Positions 49,549 through 63,250 are shown, counted from the first letter of the stretch. The stretch is DNA of 64,000 bases from Ptiloglossa arizonensis (GCF_051014685.1 NW_027478389.1:1736001-1800000); one strand, 5' to 3'. Numbers and translations are program-made. Notes: generated by a model from the letters alone, not told the origin.

Positions 49549-51599
49549 TCCCGTTAACAACGGTATGTTTATTTTTGCACTAGGCCATAGTAGTTATTGG
49601 TTTCGAGTATCAGACTTGCGAAAATTGTGATGGTTTCTCAACCATTCCTTAAATTCAAACTCCCATATCTCGCGAACGGATTGACGAACTCGAGAAATTC
49701 CTGTTGCATCTGAGAGCAGAAATTCGCCCGATTACCACGGTATGTGTATTTTTGTCCTAGGCCATAGTTGTTATTGGTTTCGAGTATCAGACTTGCGAAA
49801 ATTTTGATGGTTTCTCAACCATTCCTTAACTTCAAACTCCCATATCTCGCGAACGGATTGACGAACTCGAGAATTTCTTATTGCATCTGAAAGCAGAAAC
49901 TCGCCTGATTACAACGGTATGTTTATTTTTGCACTAGGCCATAGTAGTTATTGGTTTCGAGTATCAGACTTGCGAAAATTGTGATGGTTTCTCAACCATT
50001 CCTTAACTTCAAAATCCCATATCTGGCGAACGGATCGACGAACTCGAAAAATTCCTGTTGCATCTGAAAGTAGAAACTCTCCCGTTTACAACGGTATGTG
50101 TATTTTTCCTCTAAGCTTTTGTAGTTATTGGTTTCGAGCATCAGACTTGCGAAAATTTTGATGTTTTATCAACCATTCCTTAAATTCAAACTCCCATATC
50201 TCGCGAACGGATTGACGAACTCGAGAAATTCCTGTTGCATCTGAAAGCAGAAACTCGCCTGATTACAACGGTATGTTTATTTTTGCACTAGGCCATAGTA
50301 GTTATTGGTTTCGAGTATCAGACTTGCGAAAATTGTGATGGTTTCTCAACCATTCCTTAACTTCAAACTCCCATATCTCGCGAACGGATTGTCGAGCTCG
50401 CGAAATTCCTGTTCCATCTGAAAGAAGAATCTCGCCCGATTACAAAGGTGTGTGTATTTTTCCCCTAGGCCTTTGTAGTTATTGATTTCGAGTATCAGAC
50501 TTGCGAAAATTTTGATGGTTCCTCAACCATTCCTTAACTTCAAACTCCCATATCTCGCGAACGGATGGACGAACTCGAGAAATTCCTGTTGCATCTTAAG
50601 CAGTAGCTCGCCCGATTACAACGGTATGTGTATTTTTCCCCTTGGCCATTGTAGTTATTGGTTTCGAGTATCAGACTTGCGAAAATTGTGATTGTTCCTT
50701 AACCATTCTTTAACTTCAAACTCCCATATCTCGCGAACGGATTGACGAACTGGAGAAATTCCCCTTGCATCTGAAAGAAGAATCTCGCCCGATTACAAAG
50801 GTGTGTGTATTTTTCCCCTAGGCCTTTGTAGTTATTGATTTCGAGTATCAGACTTGCGAAAATTTTGATGGTTTCTCAACCATTCCTTAACTTCAAACTC
50901 CCATATCTCGCGAACGGATTGACGAACTCGAGAAATTCCTGTTGCATCTGAAAGCAGAATCTCGCCCGATTACAATGGTATGTGTATTTTTCCCCTGGGC
51001 CACAGTAGTTATTAGTTTCGAGTATCAGACTTGCGAAAATTCTGATGGCTTCTCAACCATTCCTTAACTCCAAACTCCCATATTTCGCGATCGGATTGCT
51101 GAATCCGAAAAATTTCTGTTGCATCTGAAAGTAGAAACTCTACCGATTACAACGGTATGTGTATTTCTGCCCTAGGCCATAGTAGTTATTGGTTTCGAGT
51201 ATCAGACTTGCGAAAACTGTGATTGTTTCACAACCATTCCTTAACTTCAAACTCCCATATCTCGCGAACGGAATGACGAACTTGAGAAATTCCCGCTGCA
51301 TCTGAAAGTAGAATCTCGCCCGATTACAAAGGTGTGTGTATTTTTCCCCTTTGCCTTTGTAGTTATTGGTTTCGAGTACCAGACTTGCGAAAATTTTGAT
51401 GGTTTCTCAACCATTCCTTAACTTCAAACTCCCATATCTCGCGAACGGATTGACGAACTCGAGAAATTCCTGTTGCATCTGAAAGCAGAAACTCGCCCGA
51501 TTACAATGGTATGTGTATTTTTGCCCTAGGCCACAGTAGTTATTGGTTTCGAGTACCAGACTTGCGAAAATTTTGATGGTTCCTCAACCATTCCTTAAC

Positions 51600-52112
51600 T
51601 TCAAACTCCCATATCTCGCGAACGGATTGACGAACTCGAGAAATTCCTGTTGCATCTGAAAGCACAAACTCGCTCGATTACAAAGGTGTGTGTATTTTTC
51701 CCCCAGGCCTTTGTAGTTATTGATTTCGAGTATCAGACTTGCGAAAATTTTGATGGTTTCTCAACCATTCCTTAACTTCAAACTCCCATATCTCGCGAAC
51801 GGATTGACGAACTCGAGAAATTCCTGTTGCATCTTAAGCAGTAGCTCGCCCGATTACAACTGTACGTGTATATTTGCCCTAGGCCATAGTAATTATTGGT
51901 TTCGAGTATCAGACTTGTGAAAATTGTGATGGTTTCTCAACCGTTCCTTAACTTCAAACTCCCATATCACGCGAACGGATCGACGAACTCGCGAAATTCC
52001 TGTTGCATCTGAAAGCAGAAACTCGCCCGATTACAATGGTATGTGTATTTTTGCCCTAGGCCACAGTAGTTATTGGTTTCGAGTACCAGACTTGCGAAAA
52101 TTTTGATGGTTT
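51600..52112 (+). repeat. Domain IV segment repeated at 55.3 kb
   Basis: This segment matches about 55,315-55,827 at 3,715 bp (21 monomers less 2 bp). Shared variants are AGCACAAACTCGC, TTTTTCCCCCAGGCC, CATCTTAAGCAGTAG, ACTGTACGTGTATATTTG and TCACGCGAACGGATCG. Confidence 0.8.
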
Positions 52113-54447
52113 CTCCACCATTCCTTAACTTCAAACTCCCATATCTCGCGATCCGATTGACGAACTCGAGAAATTCCTGTTGCATCTGAAAGCAGAAACT
52201 CGCCTGATTACAATGGTATGTGTATTTTTCCCCTAGGCCACAGTAGTTATTAGTTTCGAGTATCAGACGTGCGAAAATTCTGATGGTTTCTCAGCCATTC
52301 CTTAACTCCAAACTCCCATATTTCGCGATCGGACTGCTGAATCCAAAAAATTTCTGTTGCATCTGAAAGTAGAAACTCTCCCGATTACAACGGTATGCGT
52401 ATTTCTGCCCTAGGCCATAGTAGTTATTGGTTTCGAATATCAGACTTGCGAAAATTGTGATTGTTTCTCAACCATTCCTTAACTTTAAACTCCCATATCT
52501 CGCGAACAGATTGACGAACTTGAGAAATTCCCGTTGCAACTGAAAGTAGAATCTCGCCCGATTACAAAGGTGTGTGTATTTTTCCCCTAGGCCTTTGTAG
52601 TTATTGATTTCGAGTATCAGACTTGCGAAAATTTTGATGGTTTCTCAACCATTCCTTAACTTCAAACTCCCATATCTCGCGAACGGATTGACGAACTCGA
52701 GAAATTCCTGTTGCATCTGAAAGCAGAAAATCGCCCGATTACAATGGTATGTGTATTTTTCCCCTAAGCCACAGTAGTTATTAGGTTCGAGTATCAGACT
52801 TGCGAAAATTCTGATGGTTTCTCAACCATTCCTTAACTACAAACTCCCATATTTCGCGATCGGACTGCTGAATCCAAAAAATTTCTGTTGCATCTGAAAG
52901 TAGAAACTCTCCCGATTACAACGGTATGTGTATTTCTGCCCTAGGCCATAGTAGTTATTTGTTTCGAGTAACAGACTTGCGAAAATTGTGATTGTTTCTC
53001 AACCATTCCTTAACTTCAAACTCCCATATCTCGCGAACGGATTGACGAACTTGAGAAATTCCCGTTGCATCTGAAAGTAGAATCTCGCCCGATTACAAAG
53101 GTGTGTGTATTTTTCCCCTAGGCCTTTGTAGTTATTGATTTCGAGTATCAGACTTGCGAAAATTTTGATGGTTTCTCAACCATTCCTTAACTTCAAACTC
53201 CCATATCTCTCGAACGGATTGACGAACTCGCGAAATTCCTGTTGCATCTGAAAGCAGAAACTCGCCCGATTACAATGGTGTGTGTATTTTTGCCCTAGGC
53301 CACAGTAGTTATTGGTTTCGAGTACCAGACTTGCGAAAATTTTGATGGTTTCTCAACCATTCCTTAACTTCAAACTCCCATATCTCGCGAACGGATTGAC
53401 GAACTCGAGAAATTCCTGTTGCATCTGAAAGCAGAAACTCGCCCGATTACAATGGTATGTGTATTTTTGCCCTAGGCCACAGTAGTTATTGGTTTCGAGT
53501 ACCAGACTTGCGAAAATTTTGATGGTTTCTCCACCATTCCTTAACTTCAAACTCCCATATCTCGCGAACCGATTGACGAACTCGAGAAATTCCTGTTGCA
53601 TCTGAAAGCAGAAACTCGCCTGATTACAATGGTATGTGTATTTTTCCCCTAGGCCACAGTAGTTATTAGTTTCGAGTATCAGACGTGCGAAAATTCTGAT
53701 GGTTTCTCAGCCATTCCTTAACTCCAAACTCCCATATTTCGCGATCGGACTCCTGAATCCAAAAAATTTCTCTTGCATCTGAAAGTAGAAACTCTCCCGA
53801 TTACAACGGTATGCGTATTTCTGCCCTAGGCCATAGTAGTTATTGGTTTCGAATATCAGACTTGCGAAAATTGTGATTGTTTCTCAACCATTCCTTAACT
53901 TTAAACTCCCATATCTCGCGAACGGATTGACGAACTTGAGAAATTCCCGTTGCAACTGAAAGTAGAATCTCGCCCGATTACAAAGGTGTGTGTATTTTTC
54001 CCCTAGGCCTTTGTAGTTATTGATTTCGAGTATCAGACTTGCGAAAATTTTGATGGTTTCTCAACCATTCCTTAACTTCAAACTCCCATATCTCGCGAAC
54101 GGATTGACGAACTCGAGAAATTCCTGTTGCATCTGAAAGCAGAAAATCGCCCGATTACAATGGTATGTGTATTTTTCCCCTAAGCCACAGTAGTTATTAG
54201 GTTCGAGTATCAGACTTGCGAAAATTCTGATGGTTTCTCAACCATTCCTTAACTCCAAACTCCCATATTTCGCGATCGGACTGCTGAATCCAAAAAATTT
54301 CTGTTGCATCTGAAAGTAGAAACTCTCCCGATTACAACGGTATGTGTATTTCTGCCCTAGGCCATAGTAGTTATTGGTTTCGAGTAACAGACTTGCGAAA
54401 ATTGTGATTGTTTCTCAACCATTCCTTAACTTCAAACTCCCATATCA
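51995..54447 (+). repeat. Domain IV 8-monomer pair (1,416-bp displacement)
   Basis: About 51,995-53,031 matches 53,411-54,447 at exactly 1,416 bp, eight monomers (anchors 52,217/53,633). It contains TTTCTCCACCATTCC, the CGCCTGATTAC variant, the GATCGGACTGC type monomer and TATTAGGTTCGAG. The match ends where one copy continues TCTCGCGAACGGATTG and the other TCACGCGAACGGATCG. Confidence 0.82.
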
Positions 54448-55320
54448 CGCGAACGGATCGACGAACTCGCGAAATTCCTGTTGCATCTGAAAGCAGAAAC
54501 TCGCCCGATTACAATGGTATGTGTATTTTTGCCCTAGGCCACAGTAGTTATTGGTTTCGAGTACCAGACTTGCGAAAATTTTGATGGTTTCTCAACCATT
54601 CCTTAACTTCAAACTCCCATATCTCGCGAACGGATTGACGAACTCGAGAAATTCCTGTTGCATCTGAAAGCAGAAACTCGCCCGATTACAATGGTATGTT
54701 TATTTTTCCCCTAGGCCTTTGTAGTTATTGATTTCGAGTACCAGACTTGCGAAAATTTTGATGGTTTCTCAACCATTCCTTAACTTCAAACTCCCATATC
54801 TCGCGAACGGATTGACGAACTCGAGAAATCCCTGTTGCATCTAAAGCAGTAGCTCGCCCGATTACAACGGTATGTGTATTTTTGCCCTAGGCCATAGTAA
54901 TTAATGGTTTCGAGTATCAGACTTGTGAAAATTGTGATGGTTTCTCAACCGTTCCTTAACTTCAAACTCCCATATCTCCCGAACGGATCGACGAACTCGA
55001 GAAATTCCGGTTGCATCTGGAAGTAGAAACTCTCCCGATTACAACGGTATGTGTATGTTTCCCCTAAGCCTCTGTAGTTATTGGTTTCGAGTATCAGACT
55101 TGCGAGAATTTTGATGGTTCATCAACCATTCCTTAACTTCAAACTCCCATATCTTGCGAACGCATTGACGAACTCCAGAAATTCCTGTTGCATCTGAAAG
55201 TGGAATCTCGCCCGATTACAAAGGTATGTGTGTTTTTCCCCTAGGCCTTTGTAGTTATTGATTTCGAGAATCAGACTTGCGAAAATTTTGATGGTTTCTC
55301 AACCATTCCTTAACTTCAAA
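54440..55320 (+). repeat. Domain IV segment repeated at 59.7 kb
   Basis: This segment matches about 59,748-60,628 at 5,308 bp (30 monomers less 2 bp; anchors 54,871/60,179). Shared variants are GAAATCCCTGTTGCATC with CTAAAGCAG, GTATGTTTCCCC, GCGAGAATTTTG with GGTTCATC, and AAGTGGAATCTCGCC. Confidence 0.82.
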
Positions 55321-55802
55321 CTCCCATATCTCGCGAACGGATTGACGAACTCGAGAAATTCCTGTTGCATCTGAAAGCACAAACTCGCCCGATTACAAAG
55401 GTGTGTGTATTTTTCCCCCAGGCCTTTGTAGTTATTGATTTCGAGTATCAGACTTGCGAAAATTTTGATGGTTTCTCAACCATTCCTTAACTTCAAACTC
55501 CCATATCTCGCGAACGGATTGACGAACTCGAGAAATTCCTGTTGCATCTTAAGCAGTAGCTCGCCCGATTACAACTGTACGTGTATATTTGCCCTAGGCC
55601 ATAGTAATTATTGGTTTCGAGTATCAGACTTGTGAAAATTGTGATGGTTTCTCAACCGTTCCTTAACTTCAAACTCCCATATCACGCGAACGGATCGACG
55701 AACTCGCGAAATTCCTGTTGCATCTGAAAGCAGAAACTCGCCCGATTACAATGGTATGTGTATTTTTGCCCTAGGCCACAGTAGTTATTGGTTTCGAGTA
55801 CC

Positions 55803-56873
55803 AGACTTGCGAAAATTTTGATGGTTTCTCAACCATTCCTTAACTTCAAACTCCCATATCTCTCGAACGGATTGACGAACTCGCGAAATTCCTGTTGCAT
55901 CTGAAAGCAGAAACTCGCCCGATTACAATGGTGTGGGTATTTTTGCCCTAGGCCACAGTAGTTATTGGTTTCGAGTACCAGACTTGCGAAAATTTTGATG
56001 GTTTCTCAACCATTCCTTAACTTCAAACTCCCATATCTCGCGAACGGATTGACGAACTCGAGAAATTCCTGTTGCATCTGAAAGCAGAAACTCGCCCGAT
56101 TACAATGGTATGTGTATTTTTGCCCTAGGCCACAGTAGTTATTGGTTTCGAGTACCAGACTTGCGAAAATTTTGATGGTTTCTCCACCATTCCTTAACTT
56201 CAAACTCCCATATCTCGCGAACCGATTGACGAACTCGAGAAATTCCTGTTGCATCTGAAAGCAGAAACTCGCCTGATTACAATGGTATGTGTATTTTTCC
56301 CCTAGGCCACAGTAGTTATTAGTTTCGAGTATCAGACGTGCGAAAATTCTGATGGTTTCTCAGCCATTCCTTAACTCCAAACTCCCATATTTCGCGATCG
56401 GACTGCTGAATCCAAAAAATTTCTGTTGCATCTGAAAGTAGAAACTCTCCCGATTACAACGGTATGCGTATTTCTGCCCTAGGCCATAGTAGTTATTGGT
56501 TTCGAATATCAGACTTGCGAAAATTGTGATTGTTTCTCAACCATTCCTTAACTTTAAACTCCCATATCTCGCGAACGGATTGACGAACTTGAGAAATTCC
56601 CGTTGCAACTGAAAGTAGAATCTCGCCCGATTACAAAGGTGTGTGTATTTTTCCCCTAGGCCTTTGTAGTTATTGATTTCGAGTATCAGACTTGCGAAAA
56701 TTTTGATGGTTTCTCAACCATTCCTTAACTTCAAACTCCCATATCTCGCGAACGGATTGACGAACTCGAGAAATTCCTGTTGCATCTGAAAGCAGAAAAT
56801 CGCCCGATTACAATGGTATGCGTATTTTTCCCCTAAGCCACAGTAGTTATTAGGTTCGAGTATCAGACTTGCG
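55803..56873 (+). repeat. Domain IV third copy of the 8-monomer block
   Basis: This copy matches about 53,150-54,220 at 2,653 bp (15 monomers less 2 bp; anchors 53,633/56,286), so the CTCCACC and GATCGGACTGC monomers occur a third time. The match ends near 56,873, where the sequence jumps from the TATTAGGTTCGAG monomer to the GTGATTGTTTC type. Confidence 0.8.
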
Positions 56874-57539
56874 AAAATTGTGATTGTTTCTCAACCATTC
56901 CTTAACTTTAAACTCCCATATCTCGCGAACGGATTGACGAACTTGAGAAATTCCCGTTGCAACTGAAAGTAGAATCTCGCCCGATTACAAAGGTGTGTGT
57001 ATTTTTCCCCTAGGCCTTTGTAGTTATTGATTTCGAGTATCAGACTTGTGAAAATTGTGATGGTTTCTCAACCGTTCCTTAACTTCAAACTCCCATATCT
57101 CGCGAACGGATCGACGAACTCGCGAAATTCCTGTTGCATCTGAAAGCAGAAACTCGCCCGATTACAATGGTATGTGTATTTTTGCCCTAGGCCACAGTAG
57201 TTATTGATTTCGAGTACCAGACTTGCGAAAATTTTGATGGTTTCTCAACCATTCCTTAACTTCAAACTCCCATATCTCGCGAACGGATTGACGAACTTGA
57301 GAAATTCCCGTTGCATCTGAAAGTAGAATCTCGCCCGATTACAAAGGTGTGTGTATTTTTCCCCTAGGCCTTTGTAGTTATTGATTTCGAGTATCAGACT
57401 TGTGAAAATTGTGATGGTTTCTCAACCGTTCCTTAACTTCAAACTCCCATATCACGCGAACGGATCGACGAACTCGCGAAATTCCTGTTGCATCTGAAAG
57501 CAGAAACTCGCCCGATTACAATGGTATGTGTATTTTTCC

Positions 57540-59427
57540 CCTCGGCCTTTGTAGTTATTGATTTCGAGTACCAGACTTGCGAAAATTTTGATGGTTTCTC
57601 AACCATTCCTTAACTTCAAACTCCCATATCTCGCGAACGGATTGACCAACTCGAGAAATTCCTGTTGCATCTTAAGCAGTAGCTCGCCCGGTTACAACGG
57701 TATGTGTATTTTTGCCCTAGGCCATAGTAAATATTGGTTTCGAGTGTCAGACTTGTGAAAATTGTGATGGTTTCTCTACCGTTCCTTAACCTCAAACTCC
57801 CATATCTCGCGATTGGATTGTGGAACTCCAGAAATTCCGGTTGCATCTGAAAGTAGAAGCTCGCCCGATTACAAAGGTATGGGTATTCTTCCCCTGGGCC
57901 TCTGTAGTTATTGATTTCGAGTATCAGACTTGCGACAATTTTCATGGTTTCTCAACCATTCCTTAATTTCAAACTCCCATATCTCGCCAACGGATCGACG
58001 AACTCACGAAATTCCGGTTGCATCTGGAAGTAGAAACTCATCTGATTACAACGGTATGTGTATTTTTCCCAGAGGCCACAGTAGTTATTGGGTTCAAGTA
58101 TCAGACTTGCGAAAATTTTGATGGATTCTCAACCATTACTTAACTTCAAACTCCCATATCTCGCGAACGGATTGACGAACTCGAGAAATTCGTGTTGCAT
58201 CTGGAAGTAGAAACTCTACCCGATTACAAAGGTATGTGTATTTTTGCCCTAGGCCACAGTAGTTATTGGTTTCGAGTACAAGACTTGCGAAAATTTTGAT
58301 GGTTTCTCAACCATTCCTTAACTTCAAACTCCCATATCTCGCGAACGGATTGACGAACTCGAGAAATTCCTGTTGCATCTGAAAGCAGAAACACGCCCGA
58401 TTACAACCGTCTGTGTATTTTTCCCCTAGGCCATTGTAGTTATTGGTTTCGCGTATCAGACTTGCGAAAATTTTGATGGGTTCTCAATCATTCCTTAATT
58501 TCAAACTCCCATATCTCTACAATGGATTGACGAATCAGAAAAATTTCTGTTGCATCTGAAAGTACAAACTCTGCCGATTGCAACGGTATGTGTATTTTTC
58601 CCCTAGGCCATTGTAGTTATTGGTTTCGAGTATCAGACTTGCGAAAATTGTGATGGTTTCTCATCCATTCCTTAACTTCAAACTCCCATGCCCCGCGAAC
58701 GGATCGACGAACTCGAGAAATTCCGGTTGCATCTGGAAGTAGAAACTCTCCCGATTACAACGGTATGCGTATTTTTCCCCTAAGCCTTTGTAGTTATTGG
58801 TTTCGAGTGTCAGACTTGCGAAAATTTTGATGGTTTATCAACCATTCCTTAAATTCAAACTCCCATATCTCGCGAACGGATTGACGAGCTCGAGAAATTC
58901 CTGTTGCATCTGAAAGCAGAAACTCGCCCGATTATAATGGTATGTGTATTTTTGCCCTAGGCCACAGTAGTTATTGGTTTCGAGTATCAGACTTGCGGAA
59001 ATTTTGATGGTTTATCAACCATTCCTTAAATTCAAACTCCCCTATCTCGCGAACGGATTGACGAACTCGAGAAATTCCTGTTGCATCTGAAAGCAGAAAC
59101 TCGCCCGATTACAATGGTGTGTGTGTTTTTGCCCCAGGTCACAGTAGTTATTGGTTTCGAGTATCAGACTTGCGAAAATGTTGATGGTTCCTCATCCATT
59201 CCTTTACTTCAAACTCTCATATCTGGCGAACGAAAAGACGAACTAGAGAAATTCCTATTGCATCTGAAAGTAGAAACTCGCCCCATTACAATGGTGTTTG
59301 TACTTTTCCCCTAGGCCATTCCAGTTATTGGTTTCGAGTATCACACGTGCGAAAATTTTGATGGTTTCTCAACCATTCCTTAACTTCAAACTCCCATGCC
59401 CCGCGAACGGATCGACGAACTCGAGAA
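57540..59427 (+). repeat. Domain IV 1.9-kb segment, copy 1
   Basis: This block recurs at about 60,548-62,966 in two parts: 57,540-58,404 at 3,008 bp, then 58,404-59,427 at 3,539 bp. Shared rare variants include GATTGACCAACTCG, GCGATTGGATTGTGG, TTTTCCCAGAGGCC, the 1-bp longer ACTCTACCCGATTAC, CCGTCTGTGTATTTTT, TCTCTACAATGGATTG and GCGAACGAAAAGACG. The two displacements differ by 531 bp, three monomers. Confidence 0.85.
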
Positions 59428-60547
59428 ATTCCTGTTGCATCTGAAAGCAGAAACTCGCCCGATTATAATGGTATGTGTATTTTTGCCCTAGGCCACAGTA
59501 GTTATTAGTTTCGAGTATCAGACTTGCGAAAATTCTGATGGTTTCTCAACCATTCCTTAACTCCAAACTCCCATATTTCGCGATCGGACTGCAGAATCCA
59601 AAAAATTTCTGTTGCATCTGAAAGTAGAAACTCTCCCGATTACAACGGTATGTGTATTTCTGCCCTAGGCCATAGTAGTTATTGGTTTCGAGTATCAGAC
59701 TTGTGAAAATTGTGATGGTTTCTCAACCGTTCCTTAACTTCAAACTCCCATATCACGCGAACGGATCGACGAACTCGCGAAATTCCTGTTGCATCTGAAA
59801 GCAGAAACTCGCCCGATTACAATGGTATGTGTATTTTTGCCCTAGGCCACAGTAGTTATTGGTTTCGAGTACCAGACTTGCGAAAATTTTGATGGTTTCT
59901 CAACCATTCCTTAACTTCAAACTCCCATATCTCGCGAACGGATTGACGAACTCGAGAAATTCCTGTTGCATCTGAAAGCAGAAACTCGCCCGATTACAAT
60001 GGTATGTGTATTTTTCCCCTAGGCCTTTGTAGTTATTGATTTCGAGTACCAGACTTGCGAAAATTTTGATGGTTTCTCAACCATTCCTTAACTTCAAACT
60101 CCCATATCTCGCGAACGGATTGACGAACTCGAGAAATCCCTGTTGCATCTAAAGCAGTAGCTCGCCCGATTACAACGGTATGTGTATTTTTGCCCTAGGC
60201 CATAGTAATTATTGGTTTCGAGTATCAGACTTGTGAAAATTGTGATGGTTTCTCAACCGTTCCTTAACTTCAAACTCCCATATCTCCCGAACGGATCGAC
60301 GAACTCGAGAAATTCCGGTTGCATCTGGAAGTAGAAACTCTCCCGATTACAACGGTATGTGTATGTTTCCCCTAAGCCTCTGTAGTTATTGGTTTCGAGT
60401 ATCAGACTTGCGAGAATTTTGATGGTTCATCAACCATTCCTTAACTTCAAACTCCCATATCTTGCGAACGGATTGACGAACTCCAGAAATTCCTGTTGCA
60501 TCTGAAAGTGGAATCTCGCCCGATTACAAAGGTATGTGTGTTTTTCC

Positions 60548-62966
60548 CCTAGGCCTTTGTAGTTATTGATTTCGAGTATCAGACTTGCGAAAATTTTGAT
60601 GGTTTCTCAACCATTCCTTAACTTCAAACTTCCATATCTCGCGAACGGATTGACCAACTCGAGAAATTCCTGTTGCATCTTAAGCAGTAGCTCGCCCGAT
60701 TACAACGGTATGTGTATTTTTGCCCTAGGCCATAGTAAATATTGGTTTCGAGTATCAGACTTGTGAAAATTGTGATGGTTTCTCTACCGTTCCTTAACCT
60801 CAAACTCCCATATCTCGCGATTGGATTGTGGAACTCCAGAAATTCCGGTTGCATCTGAAAGTAGAAGCTCGCCCGATTACAAAGGTATGGGTATTCTTCC
60901 CCTGGGCCTCTGTAGTTATTGATTTCGAGTATCAGACTTGCGACAATTTTCATGGTTTCTCAACCATTCCTTAATTTCAAACTCCCATATCTCGCCAACG
61001 GATCGACGAACTCACGAAATTCCGGTTGCATCTGGAAGTAGAAACTCATCTGATTACAACGGTATGTGTATTTTTCCCAGAGGCCACAGTAGTTATTGGG
61101 TTCAAGTATCAGACTTGCGAAAATTTTGATGGATTCTCAACCATTACTTAACTTCAAACTCCCATATCTCGCGAACGGATTGACGAACTCGAGAAATTCG
61201 TGTTGCATCTGGAAGTAGAAACTCTACCCGATTACAAAGGTATGTGTATTTTTGCCCTAGGCCACAGTAGTTATTGGTTTCGAGTACAAGACTTGCGAAA
61301 ATTTTGATGGTTTCTCAACCATTCCTTAACTTCAAACTCCCATATCTCGCGAACGGATTGACGAACTCGAGAAATTCCTGTTGCATCTGAAAGCAGAAAC
61401 ACGCCCGATTACAATGGTATGTGTATTTTTCCCCTAGGCCACAGTAGTTATTAGTTTCGAGTATCAGAGTTGCGAAAATTCTGATGGTTTCTCAACCATT
61501 CCTTAACTCCAAACTCCCATATTTCGCGATCGGATTGCTGAATCCGAAAAATTTCTGTTGCATCTGAAAGTAGAAACTCTCCCGATTACAACGGTATGTG
61601 TATTTCTGCCCTAGGCCATAGTAGTTATTGGTTTCGAGTATCGGACTTGCGAAAATTGTGATTGTTTCTCAACCATTCCTTAACTTCAAACTCCCATATC
61701 TCGCGAACGGATTAACGAACTTGAGAAATTGCCGTTGCATCTGAAAGTAGAATCTCACCCGATTACAAAGGTATGAGTATTTTTCCCCTAGGCCTTTGTA
61801 GTTATTGGTTTCGAGTATCAGACTTGCGAAAATTTTGATGGTTTCTCAACCAGTCCTTAACTTCAAACTCTCATATCTCGCGAACGGATTGCCGAATCCG
61901 AAATATTCCGGTTGCATCTGAAAGTAGAAACTCTTCCGATTACAACCGTCTGTGTATTTTTCCCCTAGGCCATTGTAGTTATTGGTTTCGCGTATCAGAC
62001 TTGCGAAAATTTTGATGGGTTCTCAATCATTCCTTAATTTCAAACTCCCATATCTCTACAATGGATTGACGAATCAGAAAAATTTCTGTTGCATCTGAAA
62101 GTACAAACTCTCCCGATTGCAACGGTATGTGTATTTTTCCCCTAGGCCATTGTAGTTATTGGTTTCGAGTATCAGACTTGCGAAAATTGTGATGGTTTCT
62201 CATCCATTCCTTAACTTCAAACTCCCATGCCCCGCGAACGGATCGACGAACTCGAGAAATTCCGGTTGCATCTGGAAGTAGAAACTCTCCCGATTACAAC
62301 GGTATGCGTATTTTTCCCCTAAGCCTTTGTAGTTATTGGTTTCGAGTGTCAGACTTGCGAAAATTTTGATGGTTTATCAACCATTCCTTAAATTCAAACT
62401 CCCATATCTCGCGAACGGATTGACGAGCTCGAGAAATTCCTGTTGCATCTGAAAGCAGAAACTCGCCCGATTATAATGGTATGTGTATTTTTGCCCTAGG
62501 CCACAGTAGTTATTGGTTTCGAGTATCAGACTTGCGGAAATTTTGATGGTTTATCAACCATTCCTTAAATTCAAACTCCCCTATCTCGCGAACGGATTGA
62601 CGAACTCGAGAAATTCCTGTTGCATCTGAAAGCAGAAACTCGCCCGATTACAATGGTGTGTGTGTTTTTGCCCCAGGTCAGAGTAGTTATTGGTTTCGAG
62701 TATCAGACTTGCGAAAATGTTGATGGTTCCTCATCCATTCCTTTACTTCAAACTCCCATATCTGGCGAACGAAAAGACGAACTAGAGAAATTCCTATTGC
62801 ATCTGAAAGTAGAAACTCGCCCCATTACAATGGTGTGTGTACTTTTCCCCTAGGCCATTCCAGTTATTGGTTTCGAGTATCACACGTGCGAAAATTTTGA
62901 TGGTTTCTCAACCATTCCTTAACTTCAAACTCCCATGCCCCGCGAACGGATCGACGAACTCGAGAA
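60548..62966 (+). repeat. Domain IV 1.9-kb segment, copy 2, with 3-monomer insertion
   Basis: This is the copy of 57,540-59,427, interrupted at about 61,412-61,942 by 531 bp (three monomers) that carry the GATCGGATTGCTGAATCCG variant. The insert joins in monomer register at ACGCCCGATTAC. Gain in this copy or loss in the other cannot be decided here. Confidence 0.82.
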
Positions 62967-63250
62967 ATTCCGGTTGCATCTGGAAGTAGAAACTCTCCCG
63001 ATTACAACGGTATGCGTATTTTTCCCCTAAGCCTTTGTAGTTATTGGTTTCGAGTGTCAGACTTGCGAAAATTTTGATGGTTTATCAACCATTCCTTAAA
63101 TGCAAACTCCCATATCTCGCGAACGGATTGACGAGCTCGAGAAATTCCTGTTGCATCTGAAAGCAGAAACTCGCCCGATTATAATGGTATGTGTATTTTT
63201 GCCCTAGGCCACAGTAGTTATTGGTTTCGAGTATCAGACTTGCGAAAATT
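62220..63250 (+). repeat. 4-monomer tandem step with CCATGCCCCGCG variant
   Basis: ACTCCCATGCCCCGCGAACG occurs at 62,220 and again at 62,928, 708 bp or exactly four monomers apart. The next monomers match as well (GTATGCGTATTTTTCC, GACGAGCTCGAG, GATTATAATGG). The same variant occurs at about 58,680 and 59,388, the equivalent 4-monomer step in the upstream copy, although there only the first part of the match is kept. Confidence 0.75.

Noticed and set aside
52790..52805. GGTTCGAGTATC (52.8, 54.2 and 56.8 kb) as an RNA polymerase III B box, suggesting a tRNA or SINE origin
   Set aside because: It appears only in a few variant monomers; the common form GGTTTCGAGTATC has an extra base. I found no A box at a suitable distance and no cloverleaf or poly-A end.
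57616..57945. Open frames of 60-109 codons on both strands, for example 57616-57945, 60624-60953 and 19391-19666, as protein genes
   Set aside because: All are slices of the satellite monomer. The translated products repeat the same 59-residue phrase, end at the same recurrent stops and appear only where those stops are mutated. No start context, splice structure or independent conservation supports a gene.
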